Assembly (NCBI GenBank): GCA_002840285.1
Contig: PHAE01000010.1
Span: 1-62,866 of the forward strand
DNA length: 62,866 bases
Direction of reading: 5' to 3'
Origin: Firmicutes bacterium HGW-Firmicutes-11
Lineage (GTDB): Bacteria > Bacillota > Clostridia > Peptostreptococcales > Anaerovoracaceae
Made by a program: the position numbers and the translations under genes. Position 1 is the first letter of the stretch. Each line of letters begins with the position of its first letter. The notes under the pieces were generated by a model, which worked only from the letters and a program-made list of their open reading frames with translations, was not told the origin of the DNA and made no database searches. This document shows, piece by piece, positions 51,336-60,800 of this stretch.

Positions 51336-52773
51336 GATCGCCTGGAAACTGACTGTCTACTTTGCAGTAACGCTTCTCCTTTTTGCAGTGGTCATCGGAG
51401 GCGTGTTCTCTTCCCTGTTCAAGTCCCACACGATCGATCTTTACAAGTCGGATATGGAAAAGCGCGCTGTTGCGATCGCAACGTCACTATCTGAATATAT
51501 GAGCGGTTCGGGCTTCGGCCCGATGATGATGGGAAAGGCCTCCGGCATCGGCACCTACCTCCAGAACCTGGATGAGATCGCCATGTCTGACGTATGGATC
51601 GTCGACAAGAACCTGTCTCTCTATATGATCGGTCACATGGCAGATGCGAATGTCCAGTATGCCGACTTGCCCGCCGATCTCGATTCACTGATTTCCCAAG
51701 TATTCGAAGGAGACATCACATTCAGTCAAGGGTTCAGCGACCTGCTGGAATCACCTACATTGACTGTAGGAGCGCCCATATCCGCAAATGGAACGGTGAT
51801 CGGTGCGATCTTGCTTCATGCTCCGGTGGAGGGCATGGACAATGCGGTATCACAAGGTTTTCGAATATTGGCACTGAGTATCGTCGCTGCTCTTGTCATA
51901 GCCATTGGCATGTCGATCTTGCTGGCCTATACCTTCACCCGGCCCTTGAACAAGATGAAGCGGACTGCAATGGCGCTTGCCGAGGGCAACTACGATCAAA
52001 AGACCGAAGTTGGCCAAAGTGATGAAATCGGTGACCTCGCAAAGGCCATTGACACATTGAGTCAACAGCTTGCTGCCGCAAGTCGTGAAAGCGAAAAACT
52101 GGAAGCATTGCGGCAGGACTTTGTGTCCAATGTATCCCATGAGTTGCGCACTCCAGTGACAGTGATACGAGGATCTTTGGAAGCATTATGTGAAAATGTG
52201 GTAACTGACGAGGAACAAATCCGCGAGTATCATCGACAAATGCTGAAAGAAAGCATCCTCCTCCAAGGTCTTGTCAATGAACTTCTCGATCTTTCCAGAC
52301 TACAAAACACCGATTTTCAGATGAACATGGACGAATTGAATGTCGTAGACGTGGTGGAAGATGCGATTCGCAGTGCAAGTCATCTTTATCCTAAAAAAGC
52401 GGTGACAATACGGACGAAGATCGATACTTCGAAGAGATGGGTAAATGGAGACTACGGACGGTTACGGCAATTGATGCTCATCCTCTTGGACAATGCAGTA
52501 AAATTTTCCCACGAAGGAGATTCGGTCGACGTAGAGTTGAAAGAGGATATACTGACGATCACGGATCACGGAAAAGGGATCGCAGAACAAGATCTTCCTT
52601 ATGTTTTTGACAGGTTTTACAAGGTTGACTCAGAAGAGAATAAGACGGGAACTGGGCTTGGACTTGCGATAGCAAAACAGATCGCTGCCCGTCACGACTT
52701 TTCCTTATCGGTTACCAGCGAACCGGGCGAAACCGTATTTATATTGAGCTTTCGATCTCTCGCATCAAGGTAG
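51325..52773 (+). CDS. membrane sensor histidine kinase
   Basis: This 482-residue kinase has transmembrane segments at about 8-32 and 181-204 enclosing an extracytoplasmic sensor region of about 150 residues, then HAMP (about 205-255), the phospho-acceptor His272 in VSHELRTPVTV, and an ATPase domain with LLDNAVKFSHEG, DHGKGIAEQDLP and GTGLGLAIAKQ. I start at the ATG at 51325, overlapping the regulator by 11 bases, instead of the TTG at 51310. Its 3' end overlaps the convergent AI-2E-family gene by 9 bases. Confidence 0.95.
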   Translation: MKNRIAWKLTVYFAVTLLLFAVVIGGVFSSLFKSHTIDLYKSDMEKRAVAIATSLSEYMSGSGFGPMMMGKASGIGTYLQNLDEIAMSDVWIVDKNLSLYMIGHMADANVQYADLPADLDSLISQVFEGDITFSQGFSDLLESPTLTVGAPISANGTVIGAILLHAPVEGMDNAVSQGFRILALSIVAALVIAIGMSILLAYTFTRPLNKMKRTAMALAEGNYDQKTEVGQSDEIGDLAKAIDTLSQQLAAASRESEKLEALRQDFVSNVSHELRTPVTVIRGSLEALCENVVTDEEQIREYHRQMLKESILLQGLVNELLDLSRLQNTDFQMNMDELNVVDVVEDAIRSASHLYPKKAVTIRTKIDTSKRWVNGDYGRLRQLMLILLDNAVKFSHEGDSVDVELKEDILTITDHGKGIAEQDLPYVFDRFYKVDSEENKTGTGLGLAIAKQIAARHDFSLSVTSEPGETVFILSFRSLASR

Positions 52774-53892
52774 CTGTTCATCGTCCTGCAGCCGTTGATG
52801 CACAACTTCTTTCACTACGGAATAGATCAAAGCAAAGGCAGGAACGCCCAGGATCATACCGATGATACCGAACAAACCTCCCCCGATCACGATAGAGACC
52901 AGTACCCACAAACTGGGAAGGCCGAGGGTGTTGCCAAAAACATGGGGCTTTATGATATTTCCGTCGATCTGCTGAAGCGCAAAGATGAAAATCAGGAACA
53001 TCAGCGCCTGGAACGGATCCACGATCACGATAAGGAACAGACTGGGGATCGCTCCGATAAATGGCCCGAAGATGGGTATGATATTCGTTATGCCTACGAT
53101 CACGCTGACTAAAAATGAGTACGGTGTCCCCATGATCGAAGTGCCGATAAAGCACACGATTCCGACGATCAGGGCATCGATCAGGTCACCAGCGATGAAG
53201 CGGTTGAACAGCAAGTTGGTTCTGGCGCTCAGTTCGATGATACGATCGATATGTTTTTCCGGTCCGAAGGCAAGAAGCAGCAAGTTCATCTGCCGGATCA
53301 AGGTGTCTTTTGCAAACAACAGATAAATCGAGATCACGATACCGATCAGGAAATTGAAGAGCCCTGACGTGATCCCCATCACATAGTTGCCGATGTAGGG
53401 TATCGCATCCGCTAAAATCGCTGTTGCTTTCGTGTTGAACGTATCCCACAAATTGACCGTTTGTTGGTCAACGAACTGGGTAAGATGGAAGTTTTCGATA
53501 AAGCGGCTGCTGTAAAACTCCGCGACTTCAACATAGTAGGGAATGTTTTGCATTAGTTGGGTCAGGCTTTCGATCAACTGCGGTATGAAGAACCGAACTA
53601 AGACTCCGAAGATGACTCCAATGAGCAAATACGCCGTTATGATCGACAGTATGATCGAAACTTTGACGTAGATCCCCTTCTTCTCTTCGACCCGGCGGAA
53701 TATGTGCAGGCGAATCCACTTGTACGGTATGTTCAATAAAAAAGCAATCACAAATCCATAGATCGCCGGCAGAAATACGATGTAAAAGACTTTTAATGCG
53801 TCCAAAACACTGGGAAGATTCCACAACGCCAGGAACAACACGATCGCATAGCTTACGAGAATGATGTGATGCTTGAGTTTAGGCCTGTCCAT
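52765..53892 (-). CDS. AI-2E family transporter (PerM/YtvI-like)
   Basis: This 375-residue protein has about eight membrane helices and the family pattern, including the N-terminal YGFVIAFLLNIPYKW and the C-terminal IGITNIIPIFGPFIGAIPSLFLI. Members are linked to autoinducer export, Na+/H+ antiport or sporulation (YtvI), so the substrate is open. GGGAG lies six bases before the ATG. It has its own promoter. Confidence 0.92.
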   Translation of the reverse strand: MDRPKLKHHIILVSYAIVLFLALWNLPSVLDALKVFYIVFLPAIYGFVIAFLLNIPYKWIRLHIFRRVEEKKGIYVKVSIILSIITAYLLIGVIFGVLVRFFIPQLIESLTQLMQNIPYYVEVAEFYSSRFIENFHLTQFVDQQTVNLWDTFNTKATAILADAIPYIGNYVMGITSGLFNFLIGIVISIYLLFAKDTLIRQMNLLLLAFGPEKHIDRIIELSARTNLLFNRFIAGDLIDALIVGIVCFIGTSIMGTPYSFLVSVIVGITNIIPIFGPFIGAIPSLFLIVIVDPFQALMFLIFIFALQQIDGNIIKPHVFGNTLGLPSLWVLVSIVIGGGLFGIIGMILGVPAFALIYSVVKEVVHQRLQDDEQLP

Positions 53893-53945
53893 TGCATTCT
53901 CCCGTCGGTTGATGAATCAGTCGCAGAGTTCCATATCATAGGACT

Positions 53946-53974
53946 ATTCTAATCAAATTTTGCGAAATGTTCAA
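53946..53974 (-). promoter_or_regulatory. sigma-A promoter of the AI-2E-family gene
   Basis: Minus strand TTGAAC (53969-53974), a 17-base spacer and TAGAAT (53946-53951). Confidence 0.7.
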
Positions 53975-53994
53975 TACCCGGCGCAAAGTATTCT

Positions 53995-54660
53995 TCAATT
54001 GCGATTTTTGGCCCTATAATCGATCAGCACTTGGATGGCAGCTGCGAACATAAACACGATCCAACCGGGATGCCAATAACCAAACAGAAAGCCGAGGAGG
54101 AGAAACACGATCGTTGTCAATATCCATAAAACGCCGCTTGCCGCCTCGTATTTTGTGTCTTTTTTCCAGGCCTCTCCTTTCGTTTGATGTTCTTTGCCTA
54201 AGTTCAGCGCATCCTTGAATTTATCATCTTGAATCCCGAAATAAATCAACAAGGCCACACCGGCTGCAATGCACAGGAAAAAGGCGGCGATCGGCAAACC
54301 TCTAACACCAGTCTGATCTAATAGAATCACCATGACTGGAGCAAGTATAAAAAGAGCAATTGCAATTGCAGTGAACAAACCTTGTTTGCGTTTGAAATCG
54401 AAGTATTCCTTCTTTAAGCCTTCCGTCACTTGCTCGGGGACGATTTCATCCCGAATCCCCAATTCCTCTTTCAGATCTTCCACACTTCCGACGCCGGACA
54501 GAACGATACCTACCGCTTCATGCTCGCTCTTGCCTTCTTGCAGAAGTACTTCATACTTTTCTTCCAAGTGTTCCAGCATGTTCAGTTTCATTTCGATCAC
54601 CTCTTTGGTTTTAGGTAATCCACCGAACAGAGCCTCAATGTAACTTTTAATCAGATCCAT
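53995..54660 (-). CDS. HAAS-domain membrane protein paired with PadR
   Basis: The 221-residue protein starts with an amphipathic domain of about 75 residues (EALFGGLPKTKEV, a LEEKYEVLLQEGKSEHEAV helix and GVGSVEDLKEELG) of the DUF1700/HAAS kind that is typically encoded after PadR regulators. Four hydrophobic helices follow: a pair at about 95-145 and a pair at about 175-215. The function is unknown. The ATG ending at 54660 follows GGAGG and overlaps the padR gene by 14 bases. Confidence 0.8.
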   Translation of the reverse strand: MDLIKSYIEALFGGLPKTKEVIEMKLNMLEHLEEKYEVLLQEGKSEHEAVGIVLSGVGSVEDLKEELGIRDEIVPEQVTEGLKKEYFDFKRKQGLFTAIAIALFILAPVMVILLDQTGVRGLPIAAFFLCIAAGVALLIYFGIQDDKFKDALNLGKEHQTKGEAWKKDTKYEAASGVLWILTTIVFLLLGFLFGYWHPGWIVFMFAAAIQVLIDYRAKNRN

Positions 54661-54994
54661 TACTTTTTTCCTCCTCGCTGACAAACCGATCGATCACGGT
54701 CTTTGCCTGAGCCCATTCCCTGCACTTCGCCTGGTAGAGAGCCCTTCCCTCTTTTGTTATTTTGTAGTACGTTCGCCGCTTACCAAAGGTCTCATCTCCA
54801 TAATAGGACGCTACATGTCCATTGGCTTCCAGACGGGTAAACGCGGAATACAAGGTGGTTTCCTTGATTGTATAACCTCCTCCTGCCACCCGCTCGATCT
54901 CCTTTGAGATCTCATATCCGTAAGAGTCATTGGAGAGCAGGACGAAGAGGATGAACATTTCATTGTATCCACGCAGTGTATCGCTTGTGATCAA
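54647..54994 (-). CDS. PadR-family transcriptional regulator
   Basis: This 115-residue winged-helix repressor has MFILFVLLSNDSYGYEISKEIE, YTIKETTLYSAFTRLEANG and TYYKITKEGRALYQ, the core of the PadR domain, plus a short C-terminal helix. I start at TTG (54992-54994), eight bases after GGAGG; the in-frame GTG at 55003 overlaps that site. A perfect palindrome and a repeat of its half-site lie in the promoter, consistent with self-repression. Confidence 0.92.
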   Translation of the reverse strand: MITSDTLRGYNEMFILFVLLSNDSYGYEISKEIERVAGGGYTIKETTLYSAFTRLEANGHVASYYGDETFGKRRTYYKITKEGRALYQAKCREWAQAKTVIDRFVSEEEKSNGSD

Positions 54995-55010
54995 GGCTTT
55001 CACCTCCTTT

Positions 55011-55033
55011 ATTACTACGTCTGTTGTAGTAAT
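55011..55033. promoter_or_regulatory. palindromic operator upstream of padR
   Basis: ATTACTAC-N7-GTAGTAAT is a perfect 23-base palindrome at the expected start of padR transcription. Confidence 0.75.
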
Positions 55034-55036
55034 AAC

Positions 55037-55065
55037 ACAGTATCACAATTACTACGTCAGGTAAA
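55037..55065 (-). promoter_or_regulatory. candidate promoter of padR
   Basis: Minus strand TTTACC (55060-55065), a 17-base spacer and TACTGT (55037-55042). The spacer contains a second copy of half of the operator. Confidence 0.55.
55048..55058. repeat. second operator half-site in the padR promoter
   Basis: ATTACTACGTC repeats exactly the first 11 bases of the palindrome at 55011, with a 37-base offset, inside the promoter spacer. Confidence 0.6.
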
Positions 55066-55100
55066 GTACTTTTTCAAATATTTTATTTTATTTTTTGCGG

Positions 55101-55109
55101 TGGTATAAT
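55101..55109 (+). promoter_or_regulatory. extended -10 of the small membrane protein gene
   Basis: TGG-TATAAT, an extended -10, stands 40 bases before the ATG at 55149. The -35 region is T-rich without a clear match. Confidence 0.6.
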
Positions 55110-55148
55110 AAATCATGGATTTGGAACAATGAAAGGAGGCATCGGCAA

Positions 55149-55481
55149 ATGTACCGATACCTGAGAGACCATGAGTCGTATATCACAGCGCTTCTCGAAA
55201 GTGGTAAGGAATTGGATTGGGGAGCGATCGCAAGCTATCACAAAACACAGATCCGTTTCCTTCAGCATGAACGCCTGGTTCATCTGATCGTGACTTGTGT
55301 GTTCGGGATGCTCTTCTTCTTTTCTTCTATCACAACGGCTTTTATGCCGTTTCCCGCATTGTATGGATTGGATCTCATCCTTGGAGTCACGCTGGTCTTT
55401 TACATAATTCACTATTATCGTCTGGAAAATGGTGTACAGCGCTGGTATCGACTTTATGTATCTCTTAAGCAGAAAAGCTGA
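55149..55481 (+). CDS. small two-helix membrane protein of unknown function
   Basis: This 110-residue protein is not a family I recognise. Residues 1-42 are soluble and charged; two hydrophobic helices (about 44-65 and 69-87) form a hairpin, and a basic tail (RLENGVQRWYRLYVSLKQKS) follows. AAAGGAGG is nine bases before the ATG, and an extended -10 promoter makes the gene convincing. It faces the DEAD-box gene, whose stop lies four bases from its own, and is divergent from padR. Confidence 0.75.
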   Translation: MYRYLRDHESYITALLESGKELDWGAIASYHKTQIRFLQHERLVHLIVTCVFGMLFFFSSITTAFMPFPALYGLDLILGVTLVFYIIHYYRLENGVQRWYRLYVSLKQKS

Positions 55482-55484
55482 GAG

Positions 55485-57134
55485 TTACCGCCTTCTGGCT
55501 GATCCGGACGTTCCTTTGCCACCCTTGCTGCTGTGAGGCCGTTGCCGTTTACTTGCCTTTTCCATCGAGACTTTTCTTCCACGATAAGTGAAATCTTGCA
55601 TCGCCCGGATCACTTCTTCTGCATGTTCCGCCGGCACCTCGATGAAGGTGAACTGCTTGCGAATGTCGATGGACCCGATCAGTTTACCGGACAGGGAAGA
55701 TTTGGACGCAATTCCCTGCATGATATTTTTCGGTTTGATATTGTCCATGGCTCCAACATTCATGAAGAGTCGAACCATTCCTTCTTTCTTGTATTGTGTC
55801 GACGGATCATCCAGATCCGATAGCTCATAGTTGCGTTCCAACTCGCCGAATGCAAGCTTAAAAAGTACGCATGCAACGTCCAAACTGCTGGTGTCTTCGG
55901 TTTCCATCAATATCTTTTCAATGATCTTGTCGTACTGGGAGTAGTTTCCTACATTCAACAAATCGACGACCTTCTTGACAGATGCCTCGACACGGGCTTC
56001 TTCTATGTCGGAGATGCTTGGCGGTTGCATCGGCAGTATCACCGACTTCGTATAACGTTGTATGTCCTTTAATTTGTAAATATCTCGTCCGAAGATAAAG
56101 GAATAGGAGACACCCTTCTTCCCTGCCCTTGCTGTTCGTCCGATCCTGTGGACATAATACTCTTCATCGCTTGGGATGTCGTAGTTGAACACAGCTTCGA
56201 TGTCATCCACGTCGATCCCTCTGGCCGCCACGTCTGTAGCGACGAGTATGTCGATCGTCCCTTTGCGGAATTTGGTCATGACTCTGTCGCGTTCCGACTG
56301 TTTCATATCGCCATGAAGGGCCTCTGCCGAATATCCTCTTGTTTGCAGCGCGCTGGTGACTTCGTCGACCTTTTTCTTTGTATTGCAGAAGACCAGGCCA
56401 AGGCGAATGTTCTTTGCGTCGATCATGCGGCAAAGAAGTTCGAGTTTGGATGACTCTCTGACTTCCAGATAGAATTGCTCGATGCTGGGGATGGTCATCT
56501 CCTTATGAACTGCCAGGACTTGCTTTGGGTCATTCAGATACAGCTTCGCAATTTCTTTGATCTCGGCGGAAAGAGTGGCGGAAAACAATAGTGTCTGACG
56601 TTCTGAAGGAAGATCCTGCAGAATGATATCGATGTCTTCCCGAAATCCCATGTTCAACATCTCATCCGCTTCATCCAAAACGAGAATCTTGAGAGCGTTC
56701 AATTTGAGGGTGTGCCTGCGCATATGATCCATGACTCTGCCAGGTGTCCCAACGATGATCTGTGGTTTGTTCTTCAGTGCCAATATTTGGCGATCGATGG
56801 ATTGGCCGCCATAGATCGGCAAGACCTTGATCCCTTTTTTGTATTTCCCCACTTCTTTGATTTCTTCGGAAACCTGGATCGCCAGTTCTCTTGTGGGACA
56901 TAGAATGAGTACCTGAACCGCTCCATTTGCAGGATCGGCCATATCAACTGCGGGAATACCAAAGGCGCAGGTTTTGCCTGTTCCGGTCAACGCTTGCCCA
57001 ATGATGTCCCTGTGATTCAAGATCAGGGGGATCGCCATTGTTTGGATGGGAGTTGCTTCTTCAAAACCCATGTCATCAAGTGCCCGTTGCACCTCATTCG
57101 ACAGGTCGAGATCTTTAAAAACTAAAGTGTCCAT
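55485..57134 (-). CDS. DEAD-box RNA helicase with DbpA-type RNA-binding domain
   Basis: This 549-residue helicase carries the Q motif (FEEATPIQ), Walker A ALTGTGKT (about 48-55), PTRELA, VLDEADEML, SAT, and HRIGRTARAG. A C-terminal DbpA/CsdA-type RRM at about 445-525 (VRLFMNVGAMDNIKPKNIMQGI) is followed by a short basic Ser/Gly/Arg tail. The RRM suggests a 23S rRNA or cold-shock role (DbpA, DeaD or CshA-like). I start at the ATG ending at 57134, with AAAGGA upstream; it overlaps nothing, and 10 bases separate it from the FUSC-family stop. Confidence 0.94.
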   Translation of the reverse strand: MDTLVFKDLDLSNEVQRALDDMGFEEATPIQTMAIPLILNHRDIIGQALTGTGKTCAFGIPAVDMADPANGAVQVLILCPTRELAIQVSEEIKEVGKYKKGIKVLPIYGGQSIDRQILALKNKPQIIVGTPGRVMDHMRRHTLKLNALKILVLDEADEMLNMGFREDIDIILQDLPSERQTLLFSATLSAEIKEIAKLYLNDPKQVLAVHKEMTIPSIEQFYLEVRESSKLELLCRMIDAKNIRLGLVFCNTKKKVDEVTSALQTRGYSAEALHGDMKQSERDRVMTKFRKGTIDILVATDVAARGIDVDDIEAVFNYDIPSDEEYYVHRIGRTARAGKKGVSYSFIFGRDIYKLKDIQRYTKSVILPMQPPSISDIEEARVEASVKKVVDLLNVGNYSQYDKIIEKILMETEDTSSLDVACVLFKLAFGELERNYELSDLDDPSTQYKKEGMVRLFMNVGAMDNIKPKNIMQGIASKSSLSGKLIGSIDIRKQFTFIEVPAEHAEEVIRAMQDFTYRGRKVSMEKASKRQRPHSSKGGKGTSGSARRR

Positions 57135-57144
57135 TTTGTTCCTT

Positions 57145-57645
57145 TCACTGTTCCCGATATGGGAAGAAAAACTTATTGAGGAGTGTCGCGATAACGATAC
57201 CAACGGTGGTAAAAGCAACACGCATGAAAATATAGGTCAAGGTGTATTCCACATTCAGCATCGGATCCAGCGCGATCCCAAGATAAACGACACAGCAGAT
57301 GACCACTGCATCCCTTTTATTGATCAGTATGCAGACATAAATACAAATCAGTATACCCAATGGGACGACAAAAAGATAGAGTGCTTCTTCATAGAAAGGG
57401 ATACTATTTTTTAGATTCATCAGACCAAAGCCTAAAATACCGCCAAGAAGCGTCCCGATAAAACGATCTCTACCGATCAGAAGAGATTGGTCCGGCGTTT
57501 CCCGCATGCATACGATCGCAGCGATCGCCGCGTAAAACATGTCCATCGATGAAGTGTCCAAAACCATGTCCAAAAGGAGGCAAAGGAAGACGGCGATGGC
57601 TGTTTTTGTCGTCCGTAACCCGATTTTGTGTTTTGCTTCCATCAT
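57145..57645 (-). CDS. aromatic acid exporter/FUSC-family membrane protein
   Basis: This 166-residue protein has the single N-terminal membrane block (about six helices) of the ArAE_1/FUSC-like family, starting KIGLRTTKTAIAVFLCLLLD and with the Gly-rich GRDRFIGTLLGGILGFG. It lacks the cytoplasmic domain of longer members. The substrate is unknown. AAGGA lies before the ATG. It follows the glycosyltransferase remnant and precedes the helicase gene. Confidence 0.85.
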   Translation of the reverse strand: MMEAKHKIGLRTTKTAIAVFLCLLLDMVLDTSSMDMFYAAIAAIVCMRETPDQSLLIGRDRFIGTLLGGILGFGLMNLKNSIPFYEEALYLFVVPLGILICIYVCILINKRDAVVICCVVYLGIALDPMLNVEYTLTYIFMRVAFTTVGIVIATLLNKFFFPYREQ

Positions 57646-57660
57646 GATTCAAATCCTTCC

Positions 57661-57747
57661 TCATTTGATTTGTCTTAGCATTTCTGCAATCGTTAATGAT
57701 GGTTCAATATCTCCTCTGGTTCCGATTGCTATTGCCAATAGTTTCAT
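57661..57747 (-). pseudogene. 28-codon N-terminal remnant of a GT-B glycosyltransferase
   Basis: A well-formed ribosome site (AAGGAGAG) and ATG are followed by MKLLAIAIGTRGDIEPSLTI and eight further residues, then TGA. The GTRGDxEP motif is the nucleotide-sugar glycosyltransferase start found in GT28/GT1 UDP-glucosyltransferases, which run about 400 residues. The rest of the gene is missing, and the FUSC-family gene begins 16 bases after the stop. This looks like the stub left by a deletion; translation into a short peptide remains possible. Confidence 0.75.
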
Positions 57748-57817
57748 TATCGAACTCTCCTTATAATTTGCCCTCATGCGTCGGTTGAAAGTCTAGATTT
57801 CTGAGAAAAAGGATTTG

Positions 57818-60800
57818 TCAGATAAGTTCCGACTTTTGCAGCAAACGCTGAATCATCACAGCAACCTCGGCGCGAGTCACCTGCTCCTTTGGAGAAAGTG
57901 TATGTGCTGTTGTTCCGGTTATGATGCCCGTCTGCACGCAGATCGCTACGCTCTCTTTTGCATAACTTGAAATGTTTGTTCCGTCAGTGTACTCAGATAA
58001 AAGAGCACACATTTCGCTGTCAGTCAGAGTTACGGTCAATCCAGTCAGCTTCATCGCTCTTGTAATAATAGACATAGCCTGTTCGCGGGTTATGGCATCG
58101 TAAGGTCCAAAAGTTGCGCTAGTATAACCTGTTATCAACGCGTATTGTGCTGCGGTATCGACATAACCGTTAAACCAGTCGGTCAGCGTTACATCTTCAA
58201 ATCTACTCTCATTTGAGCCCGGAGCAAGACCTAATGCGTTGACAACGATAGCAGAAAATTCTGCTCTATTTATCTTTGTGTTTGGTTGGTATAGACCATT
58301 TCCGATTCCCTTTACTATCATCCTGGATCCCACATGATTTATGGTATCTTCTGCCCAATGATCTTCAATGTCTAAAAACTGTGCCGAATGATGAATAACT
58401 GTGTATCCGCTGTTGGTCATGCTATTGATCTTCGCGTAAAATTCTCCATCCTTCTCCATTATGATCGTTGGCACATGCCGAAATGTTCCGGTCTGTTCTA
58501 CATAGATGGCAGTCGTGATTTGGGAAGGATCGACACCTTTCTGTATGGCTATCGTTCTCTCTACATAAGAATTGAAATTTTTAACATAAATAGTCATCCC
58601 TTTGTAATCGCAACGAACGGAAAAGTCAACTGGAGGGACCACTAGGGTAAACCGTCCTTCCTCGGCAGCATTTCTGACTAAGTTTAGGATCTCTTCACTT
58701 GGCTCGGAAATACTGACTGTAAATCGGATGTCCTCCAATTTCACGTTTTCTCCAAACTGTTTTGCTATGTCAGTGATATCGATTTCTGAGGATGGCAAAG
58801 TATAAGATGCCCTTTGGGTCTTTAACACCAAGGTGGCGCCCTTATTCTTTATGGCATTCGCCATATCACCGGTGAAAATGCCTGATGCGATGTCAGCCTG
58901 GGCGGCCATGGATAAAGTCACAACCGGATTAGCCCTCACTGATTCAGTTATTCTGACTACATTTTCACGTTCCAGAGTGATCGATGTAACACTCTTCCCC
59001 TCCGAATCGATCCAGTTTCTACTGTTTACAACGGTTTCTTCCACTCCGTTGATAAGAATTCGTCCGTTCCCAATAATGGAGGACCCTGCAACTCTGGGAG
59101 ACTTGGCCGTAGTCATTGAAGTAGATGTATATGCCGTTATATTTCCGGCCTCATCCTTTACCAACACATTAAAATAGTATTCCGTGCTTGCCATGAGACC
59201 TGTTATCGCCCCTGTGGTGATATTCGTAGTCCAATCTTTCGCTATCGCACCATGACTCACCGCTTCTCGATCGGTAGCAATGTTATTTTCTGGCGATTGT
59301 ACAATCATATATTGAAGGTTAGCAGCTGTCGTCTTTTGATCGGTAGCCGCCACCCAAGTCAACTGAACGGATTTTGACGTGACAGCACTTGCTATAATGG
59401 CTCCTGATGTTCCCAATGTGGGGGATATTTGATCCTGAAGGTATATAACTCCCGTCGTCTCACCAACCACCATAGCATTACCCAAAACATCGAATATAGT
59501 AGACCCATTCAGAGGGCCTATCTCGATGGCCTCCAAGCCAGATGGTGTTCCGATTATATTTACAAATACACGAACTACGGTCTCACCTCCTCCGAGCGAG
59601 AGAGCCATGCCCTCCTCATCGGTATCGTTCTTTTTAAGAGAACTAATTGTAACAGCTGTAGCATCTCCTCCATTTCTAGAAAATCTCAACGATAGATTGT
59701 CTGCTGTCAAATTTCCTTCTCCATAAACCCCTTTTGAAAAAGTAATGTCGATGTAACGATTCCTAGAATCCACTGTAGCAGAAACAATCTCCGGCAGAAC
59801 GGCATCTACATAAATCTCTGATGTGTCGCCTACCCCATCCAACTGAAGCACAGCATCGTTTCCGGCGATATCTTGAATTGAGGAGTTGTTTAAGACGATA
59901 TCCTCTCCCACGAAAATCCCGTCTACATCCAGATCTCCAGGAAGAATGGTGTACCGAAACATCAATGCATTGCTTCCGCTACCGCTCACATAATCGGCAT
60001 TCACCGTGCCTGCTGAAGAAATACCCAAGGACAAGCTTGGCTTGCCGTTTTCTAAATTTACCACCACATTCTCATCAAAGGTAACTGTTAAATCTAGATT
60101 TTGCCTTGACCAATATGTCACGGCATCTGGAACCAAAACTGTCAACACACTTGGAGGTGTTGTGTCCACCAGAATTCCATACGTGTCTTCCACGTTCAAT
60201 AATTGCAGGTTGGCATCATTGCCCGCCATATCCCTGATGGATCCCTCGTTGATAAAAATTTCATCCGAAGTGATCTCTATCCCGTTGGGATCTTGGTTCC
60301 CTTGAGACACGGTGTATCGAAACACCAAAGAAGATGTCCCGCTTCCACTTATATAATTCGCATTCACCGTCCCGCCGGTTTCAAGAGCTATCTGTATATG
60401 GGGCGTTCCGCCGTTTACAAAAACACTTTCACTAAAATTTATGGCGAAATCAATATGCCGCCCTGCTCTATAAGAAGCCGACTCCGGTACAGTTACAGAC
60501 TCTATGCTTGGCGTAGTATAGTCTACAGTTAAAGATGGATTGTTTTCTAGACTGATCGATATGTTCCCATAAACATCATTTAGCTCTACGGTCACAATCC
60601 CCCCTGCTGTCACCTTGGATTGAAGTTCCGAGACCGAACTTTGTCCCAGATCAAAAGTGACTTGAGTATCTCCTTCAGAAATAGAGGTATCCGTTGCCAG
60701 TGCAATACCATTCACGTAAAGAGTCGAACTTCCGTCCGTGGCTTCCCCAGGGGCAATGGAAGCCACAGCCTGCATATTCGTGTTGGTCCCATTTAATGTA

